From NCBI GenBank assembly GCA_002413045.1, contig DHWF01000006.1, positions 958-45,919 on the forward strand: a DNA stretch of 44,962 bases, given 5' to 3'. Every line of letters starts with the position of its first letter. The first letter of the stretch is position 1. This document shows positions 40,368 through 44,962 of the stretch, piece after piece. The notes beneath the pieces are model-generated. The model was not told where the DNA came from. It made no database searches and saw nothing but the letters and a program-made list of their open reading frames with translations. This DNA is from Chloroflexi bacterium UBA5189. Lineage in GTDB: Bacteria > Chloroflexota > Limnocylindria > Limnocylindrales > CSP1-4. A program made the position numbers and the translations under genes.

Positions 40368-41417
40368 TCAGCCCGCAGCGGCCGCGGAGCCACCTCGGCG
40401 CGACGCCACGATCTCGGCCAGGATCGCCAGGGCGGTCTCCGCCGGCTCGCGGCCGCCGAGGTCGAGCCCGATCGGCCCGTGGAGCTCGGCGAGCTGGGCC
40501 TCGGTCACCCCCATCTCGACGAGCCGCCGTCGCCGATCGGCCTGGGTCTTGCGCGACCCGATCGCGCCCACGTAGCGGGCGCCGCGGCGGAACGCCTCGG
40601 CGATCGCCGGCTCGTCGAACTTGGGATCGTGGGACAGGACGGCAACCGCATCGTTCGGGCCGAGGCCGATCGCCTCGAATGCCTCGTCCGGCCAGTCCGT
40701 CAACAGCTGCTCGACGTCCGGAAAGCGCTCGCGCGTCGCGAACGCGGACCGGGCATCGATCACGACCCGCTCGTAGCCGAGCGCGCCCGCCAGGCCGACG
40801 AGCGAGCGCGCGATCTCGGTGGCGCCCACGATCACGAGCCGGGGACGGATCGGGAACGCCTCGATGAACACTGCCCTGTCCCCGAGATCGGCGGTCGTGG
40901 AGCGGCCGGCGGCGAGCGTCGCGCTTCGCAGCTCGTCGAGGGGCCTGCGCTCGGGCTCGCTCTTGATGGCACCCTCCGCGGCAGGAGTCGCGGCGCCGCT
41001 CGCGCCATCGAAGGTCCCGGTGTTCGGCAGCTCGGTGACCACCGTGGTGCCGATCCCGGGCATCGCACCCGTGGATTGGGCGCGTGCCGCCGCGACCACA
41101 GCGTCCGGAACATCCGGCTGGACAAGGACCTCGATCGTCCCGCCGCACGCCAGCCCGACGGACCACGCCTGATCGTCGGAGATCCCGAATCGAATCACGC
41201 TCGCGTGGCCGGTCGTGCGCGCCTCCGCGACCGCCTCCGCTGCCGCGCCCTCGACACAGCCGCCGCTCACCGACCCGACCATCCGTCCGTCGTCGGCGAC
41301 GATCAGCACGGAGCCCGCCTGGCGCGGTGCCGACCCGTAGGTGCGAATCACCACTGCCCTGCCGACCTGGTGGCCCTCGGCGCGCCACGCGTCGTAGGTC
41401 TCGAGGAGCTCGCGCAT
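40368..41417 (-). CDS. XdhC/CoxF-family maturation protein
   Basis: Protein of 349 aa of the XdhC_CoxI family. Motifs are VVIRTYGSAPRQAGS, SVSGGCVEGA (~48-58), IEVLVQP in the N-terminal domain, and in the C-terminal Rossmann part RLVIVGATEIARSL, AVLSHDPKFDEPAI, YVGAIGSRKTQ and LHGPIGLDLGGREPAETALAILAEIVA. It binds the molybdenum cofactor and delivers it, sulfurated, to the hydroxylase. A non-conserved, Ala/Ser-rich segment of about 45 residues separates the domains. ATG at 41417, with TGAGG upstream; it lies 8 nt after coxE. Confidence 0.93.
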   Translation of the reverse strand: MRELLETYDAWRAEGHQVGRAVVIRTYGSAPRQAGSVLIVADDGRMVGSVSGGCVEGAAAEAVAEARTTGHASVIRFGISDDQAWSVGLACGGTIEVLVQPDVPDAVVAAARAQSTGAMPGIGTTVVTELPNTGTFDGASGAATPAAEGAIKSEPERRPLDELRSATLAAGRSTTADLGDRAVFIEAFPIRPRLVIVGATEIARSLVGLAGALGYERVVIDARSAFATRERFPDVEQLLTDWPDEAFEAIGLGPNDAVAVLSHDPKFDEPAIAEAFRRGARYVGAIGSRKTQADRRRRLVEMGVTEAQLAELHGPIGLDLGGREPAETALAILAEIVASRRGGSAAAAG

Positions 41418-41425
41418 CGAAGGCC

Positions 41426-42787
41426 TCAGGCGATCCGCTTCGGGGCGTTCGGGTCGTCAGGCGTCGTCGGCAGGATCGCCGGGAGCATCGGCGCGAGCTC
41501 CTCCGGTGGGACGGGCGGCACGTGCGCAGCGGCCTCGCTCCCGCGTCGGACATCGGCGGCGCGGGCGCCGGCGAGGACCTCGCCGAGCCGCTCCAGGCTC
41601 GCGACGGTGCCGGCGGCGAGGAAGTCGTCGATGTACGGGAACGCGGCGCGCATGCCTGCGGCGAGCGGCTGGTAGCCGGCGGTGCCGGCGAGCGGGTTGA
41701 GCCAGACGAGTCGGTGGCAGTTGCGACGGAGGCGAGCGGCCTCCACGGCGACCAGCGCCGGGTCGCCGCGATCCCAACCGTCGGAGACCACGATCACCAC
41801 GCCGCTCGTGCGGAGCGTCCGGCGCGCCCACTTCGTGTTGAACTCGTGGAACGACTCGCCGATGCGCGTCCCGCCGGCCCAGTCGGTCACCGAATCGGCA
41901 ACGCGGGCGAGCGCGCGGTCGCGGTCCCGGTCCCGCAGCAGGCGCGTGACACGGGTGAGTCGTGTCCCGAACACGAACGACTCCGTGTGCACGGTCGACT
42001 GCGCCGCGAGCGCCTGCACGAACCGGAGGAGCAGGCGCGAGTGGCGCTCCATCGAGCCCGAGATGTCGCAGATCACGACAAGCGGCCGCGGTCGCTTGAC
42101 CGGCCGGCGCCAGACCCAGCGCAGGATCTCGCCACCGGTCCCGAGGTTGCTCCGGAACATCGCCCGCGGCGCGATCCGGCGGCCGTGCGGGTGGAGCTCA
42201 TAGCGGCGCGTGCGCCGCCGCTCCAGCTTCGGGACGAGGAGATCGACGAGGCGCTCCGCGTCGCGCAGCTCGGCCGGCGTCATCCGGTCGAACTCGCGGT
42301 GGCGCAGCGCCTCCATCTTGCTGTACGCATCGGGCGAGATCGACAGCGCGTCCGGGTCGCCCTCTTCGGCCGATTCGTCGTGGTCGCCCGGCAGCGGCAT
42401 CCCGCTCTGATCCTCGCCGGCCTCGATGCGCTCGTCGCCCGCGAGCGGCGGCTCAGCGCCCGGCTGGCCCTGGTCGTCCGGGATCAGCTCCTGCCACGGG
42501 TCCTCGAGCAGCGCCTCAGCGCCGAGGTCGAGCCGGCCGCGCCAGTACGCATCGAAGGTCGCGTGGTACGGCGGCAGGTCGTCCTTGCGCCGCACGAACA
42601 CGGCCTCGCCCGCGGCCCGAACCTGGTTCCGGTCGCCGATGTCGACGATCTCGAGGGCTCGCGCGAAGTCGATCGCCGCGGCGAGGTCCACGCCAAGGCC
42701 GGACTTGCGCAGGGCCCGCCCGAAGCCCACCGCTCGGCCGAAGAGCTTTCGCCCGTCGACCTGCCGAGTCGCTCCCGCCTCGCTCAT
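41426..42787 (-). CDS. coxE: CoxE-like von Willebrand A-domain protein
   Basis: Protein of 453 aa. The N-terminal half is helical and acidic (QGQPGAEPPLAGDE...DHDESAEEGDPDAL), then FDRMTPAELRDAERLVDLL. The C-terminal VWA domain has the MIDAS motif DISGSM (~252-257), plus SDGWDRGDP (~345), the CoxE form. CoxE works with the AAA protein CoxD to insert the Cu/S part of the CO dehydrogenase active site. The ATG at 42787 is 10 nt after the coxD-like gene; an earlier in-frame start is inside that gene and less likely. Confidence 0.93.
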   Translation of the reverse strand: MSEAGATRQVDGRKLFGRAVGFGRALRKSGLGVDLAAAIDFARALEIVDIGDRNQVRAAGEAVFVRRKDDLPPYHATFDAYWRGRLDLGAEALLEDPWQELIPDDQGQPGAEPPLAGDERIEAGEDQSGMPLPGDHDESAEEGDPDALSISPDAYSKMEALRHREFDRMTPAELRDAERLVDLLVPKLERRRTRRYELHPHGRRIAPRAMFRSNLGTGGEILRWVWRRPVKRPRPLVVICDISGSMERHSRLLLRFVQALAAQSTVHTESFVFGTRLTRVTRLLRDRDRDRALARVADSVTDWAGGTRIGESFHEFNTKWARRTLRTSGVVIVVSDGWDRGDPALVAVEAARLRRNCHRLVWLNPLAGTAGYQPLAAGMRAAFPYIDDFLAAGTVASLERLGEVLAGARAADVRRGSEAAAHVPPVPPEELAPMLPAILPTTPDDPNAPKRIA

Positions 42788-42797
42788 GCTGGGCCGC

Positions 42798-43706
42798 CTA
42801 GCGGCTCGCCGGCGTCTCCGCCAGCAGCTCGCGCACCCGCGCACCCCGGACGTGTCGAATGTCCTCTTCGTACTTCAGGACCACGCCGAGGGTCTCGTCG
42901 ACGACCTGCGGGGTGAGCTCGGTGGCACCGAGCGAGAGGAGCGCCGCAGCCCAGTCGAGGGTCTCCGCGATGCCGGGGACCTTGGTCAGGTCGACTGCCC
43001 GGAGCCGATGGACGAACTGGACCACGCGTCGAGCGAGCATCTCCGGCGCGGTCGGAACGCGCGCGAGAACGATTTCGTATTCCTTCTCCTGGGTCGGGTA
43101 GTCGATCCAGTGGTACAGGCAGCGTCGCTTGAGGGCGTCGTGGACCTCGCGGGTCCGGTTCGAGGTCAGGATCACCCGCGGTGGGTGCTCGGCCTTGATC
43201 GTGCCGATCTCGGGCACGGTCACCTGGAAGTCAGACAGGATCTCGAGCAGGTACGCCTCGAACTCCTCGTCGGCCCGGTCGATCTCGTCGATGAGGAGGA
43301 CGGGCGGGGTGCCGTCCGTCGACTCGAGCGCCTGGAGGAGCGGTCGCTTGATCAGGAACTCGGGCCCGAAGATGTCGTGGGCCGTCGCCTGCTCGGCGGC
43401 GCCGCGGGCCTCGAGTAGCCGGATCTCGAGCATCTGGCGCGGGTAGTTCCACTCATAGACCGCGGTGTTGACGTCGAGGCCCTCGTAGCACTGGAGCCGG
43501 ATCAGCCGTGCGCCCAGGCTCGAGGCAAGGACTTTCGCGAGCTCCGTCTTGCCGACGCCCGCCTCGCCCTCGAGCAGCAGCGGCCGCCCGAGCTGGAGCG
43601 CGAGGAACACCGCCGTCGCGAGCGACCCGTCGGTGATGTAGCCGCGCTCGCGAAACGCGGCCTGCACGCCCGCGGCTGTGGAGAGGTCGCCAACGCTCGT
43701 CGTCAT
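42798..43706 (-). CDS. coxD: MoxR/CoxD-family AAA ATPase
   Basis: Protein of 302 aa. Walker A is GEAGVGKTE (47-55), Walker B VLLIDEIDRADEEF (~134-147), sensor 1 ILTSNRTREVHDAL (~171-184), the MoxR form. Like CoxD of Oligotropha it would use ATP to remodel the apo-hydroxylase together with the VWA protein encoded next. The ATG at 43706 has no ribosome binding site; TAGAGT lies 9 nt upstream and includes the stop codon of coxM. Confidence 0.93.
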   Translation of the reverse strand: MTTSVGDLSTAAGVQAAFRERGYITDGSLATAVFLALQLGRPLLLEGEAGVGKTELAKVLASSLGARLIRLQCYEGLDVNTAVYEWNYPRQMLEIRLLEARGAAEQATAHDIFGPEFLIKRPLLQALESTDGTPPVLLIDEIDRADEEFEAYLLEILSDFQVTVPEIGTIKAEHPPRVILTSNRTREVHDALKRRCLYHWIDYPTQEKEYEIVLARVPTAPEMLARRVVQFVHRLRAVDLTKVPGIAETLDWAAALLSLGATELTPQVVDETLGVVLKYEEDIRHVRGARVRELLAETPASR

Positions 43707-43718
43707 GGGGACCCGACT

Positions 43719-44582
43719 CTACACGAAGGATCGACGACGCTCGTCGGCGGCCACATACGCGCGCCGGGCCATGACCACGGCCATCGCGGCGCGATAGTCG
43801 CGGTCGGCGTGGATGTCCGCGGCGATGCGCTGTCCGGACGCAATCGCGGCAACGGCTTCGTCGAATGGCGCACCGGCCGCCACGGCGCGCTCGACGTCGG
43901 CGGCGCGATACGGTTGCTCCCCCACTCCGGTCACGCCAATCGCGAGCCACGCGTCGTCGGACGAACCTGAGCCGAGCGAGACCGCGACGCCCGCGATCGG
44001 GTAGCCCGAGGCGGGCTGCGGGAGGGCGCAATAGGCCGACGCGCTCGATATGGCGTCGGCGAGGACCCGGACCTCGGTCAGGATCTCGTCAGGGGCGATG
44101 GTCGTCGCGAACGGGCCGGCGAACAGCTCCCCGACCGGGATCGAGCGTTCGCCGCGCGCGGCGGAGCGGACGACGATCTCGAACCCGAGCGCCAGTGCCG
44201 GCGCCGCGATGTCGCTCGCGGGATCGGCGTGGGCGAGGCTACCGCCGATCGTGCCCATGTTCCGAACCTGTACGTCGCCGATGACCGGCAGCGCATCGGC
44301 GAGCGCGCCGCACCGGATCACGCGATGGTCCTCGAGGAGGGCAGACCACGTCGTCAGCGCGCCGATGCACAGCCCGCCGGCGTCTCGGTCGCGAACGCCG
44401 CGGAGCGCCTCGAGCCGGCCGAGATCCACGAGCCGCTCGGGCCTTGCGAGGCGGACCTTCATGAGCGGGATCAGGCTCTGGCCGCCGGCGAGGACCCGGA
44501 TCGACGGGTCGGCCCCGGCAACGAGGTCGAGGGCTTCGTCGAGCGTGCGAGCGCGGGCGTAGTCGAACGACGCGGGGATCAT
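43719..44582 (-). CDS. coxM: FAD-binding medium subunit of a molybdenum hydroxylase (CoxM type)
   Basis: Protein of 287 aa, the usual CoxM/XdhB length. FAD motifs are AGGQSLIPLMK (32-42) and TIGGSLAHADPASD (111-124), which differ from the VAO group and define the CO dehydrogenase/xanthine dehydrogenase flavoprotein family; the C-terminal CO_deh_flav_C domain follows. It relays electrons from the 2Fe-2S subunit to the quinone pool. It starts inside the coxS stop (ATGA). Substrate is not fixed by this subunit. Confidence 0.95.
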   Translation of the reverse strand: MIPASFDYARARTLDEALDLVAGADPSIRVLAGGQSLIPLMKVRLARPERLVDLGRLEALRGVRDRDAGGLCIGALTTWSALLEDHRVIRCGALADALPVIGDVQVRNMGTIGGSLAHADPASDIAAPALALGFEIVVRSAARGERSIPVGELFAGPFATTIAPDEILTEVRVLADAISSASAYCALPQPASGYPIAGVAVSLGSGSSDDAWLAIGVTGVGEQPYRAADVERAVAAGAPFDEAVAAIASGQRIAADIHADRDYRAAMAVVMARRAYVAADERRRSFV

Positions 44583-44962
44583 CGGTCGGCCGGCGCGATC
44601 GGGGTCGCGATGACGTCGGCGGCGCCCTCGGAGGCGCGCGCTTCGGTCCACGAGCGCGGGACGCCGCCGCGCATGACGGAGGCGCCCTCCCGGATCGACG
44701 TAACGATCGACTGGTAGCCCGTGCATCGGCACAGGTTGCCGTGGAGGGCGTGGCGAATCTCGCCGTCGGCCGGATCCGGCGAACGCCCGAGGAGATCGAG
44801 CGCCGTCATGAGCATGCCCGGGGTACAGAACCCGCATTGGAGCCCGTGGTGTTCCACGAACGCGGCCTGGAGCGGGTGCAGGTGGTCGGGGTCGGGAGCG
44901 AGATTCTCCACTGTCCGGACGGCCGAGCCGTCCGCCTGAACCGCGAGCACCGTGCACGACTT
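44579..44962 (-). CDS. coxS: 2Fe-2S small subunit of a molybdenum hydroxylase (CoxS type), 3' part
   Basis: Partial gene; the 5' end lies beyond the right edge. The visible 127 residues start KSCTVLAVQADG, then show the C-terminal 2Fe-2S motif CGFCTPGM and the CRCTGYQ motif. The N-terminal plant-ferredoxin-type cluster residues are mostly outside. It passes electrons from the Mo site to FAD. A C-terminal extension of ~40 residues (GGVPRSWTEARASEGAADVIATPIAPADR-like) is unusually long. It overlaps coxM by 4 nt. Confidence 0.95.
   Translation of the reverse strand, partial: KSCTVLAVQADGSAVRTVENLAPDPDHLHPLQAAFVEHHGLQCGFCTPGMLMTALDLLGRSPDPADGEIRHALHGNLCRCTGYQSIVTSIREGASVMRGGVPRSWTEARASEGAADVIATPIAPADR

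Noticed and set aside
38926..41553. An 875-codon frame covering the MocA fusion plus the region of xdhC
   Set aside because: The N-terminal 400 codons are Arg/Gly-rich out-of-frame translation of xdhC; the true start is the GTG pair at 40353/40350.
43716..43721. TAGAGT 9 nt before coxD as a leaderless promoter
   Set aside because: It includes the stop codon of coxM and could be coincidence inside an operon; not counted among the supported cases.

Overview
The window is about 45 kb of very GC-rich, densely packed bacterial chromosome. Gene content (trigger factor next to ClpP, class II aldolase-family enzyme, CoxSMDEFG-type operon, potABCD transporter, tandem-GNAT proteins), many GTG/TTG starts and frequent 4-nt ATGA/GTGA overlaps suggest a terrestrial, high-GC, aerobic heterotroph. 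A Chloroflexota lineage (Limnocylindria/Thermomicrobia type) is my best guess, but this is inference from style and content; no rRNA or other marker settles it. I see no insertion sequence, prophage, CRISPR array or integration scar, so this reads as ordinary chromosome with accessory metabolic operons.

Layout. 1-10.9 kb: housekeeping and stress genes (clpP 5' part, tig, a large secreted protein, tRNA-Leu(UAG), a membrane EAL protein, a holin-like membrane protein pair, a CinA-family protein, an MBL hydrolase, Mrp/ApbC). 11.2-15.5 kb: a potABCD-type ABC importer with its own promoter. 15.5-27.4 kb: a methylated-amine/amino-alcohol block. It holds two dimethylglycine dehydrogenase-like flavoproteins with GcvT-type folate domains, two choline-kinase-like proteins and one APH-type kinase, an APC permease, an inositol-monophosphatase/HisN-family enzyme and a MetE-fold protein without visible zinc ligands. 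27.9-31.3 kb: a long class II aldolase-family protein, two small membrane proteins carrying 15-nt tandem repeats, and a protein with a decayed P-loop. 31.3-37.8 kb: a structured, terminator-ended RNA candidate followed by an ABC-2 exporter operon that includes a 61-aa ORF with a near-perfect ribosome binding site, three paralogous tandem-GNAT acetyltransferases and rsgA. 37.8-45 kb, reverse strand: an aerobic CO-dehydrogenase/molybdenum-hydroxylase operon (coxS, coxM, MoxR/coxD, coxE, xdhC/coxF, a MocA-methyltransferase fusion, coxG, MBL hydrolase). The large catalytic subunit is not inside the window.

How the genes work together. The pot importer and APC permease could bring in polyamine, betaine or amino-acid-like substrates. 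The DMGDH-like enzymes would oxidatively demethylate N-methyl compounds and pass one-carbon units to tetrahydrofolate, while choline-kinase-like proteins phosphorylate amino alcohols. The cox genes would assemble and mature a Mo-Cu or Mo hydroxylase. Several genes (tig, the holin-like gene, cinA, the MetE-like gene, the aldolase, the decayed P-loop gene, coxG) have no Shine-Dalgarno but a TAnnnT hexamer 6-9 nt before the start codon, which suggests recurrent leaderless transcription.
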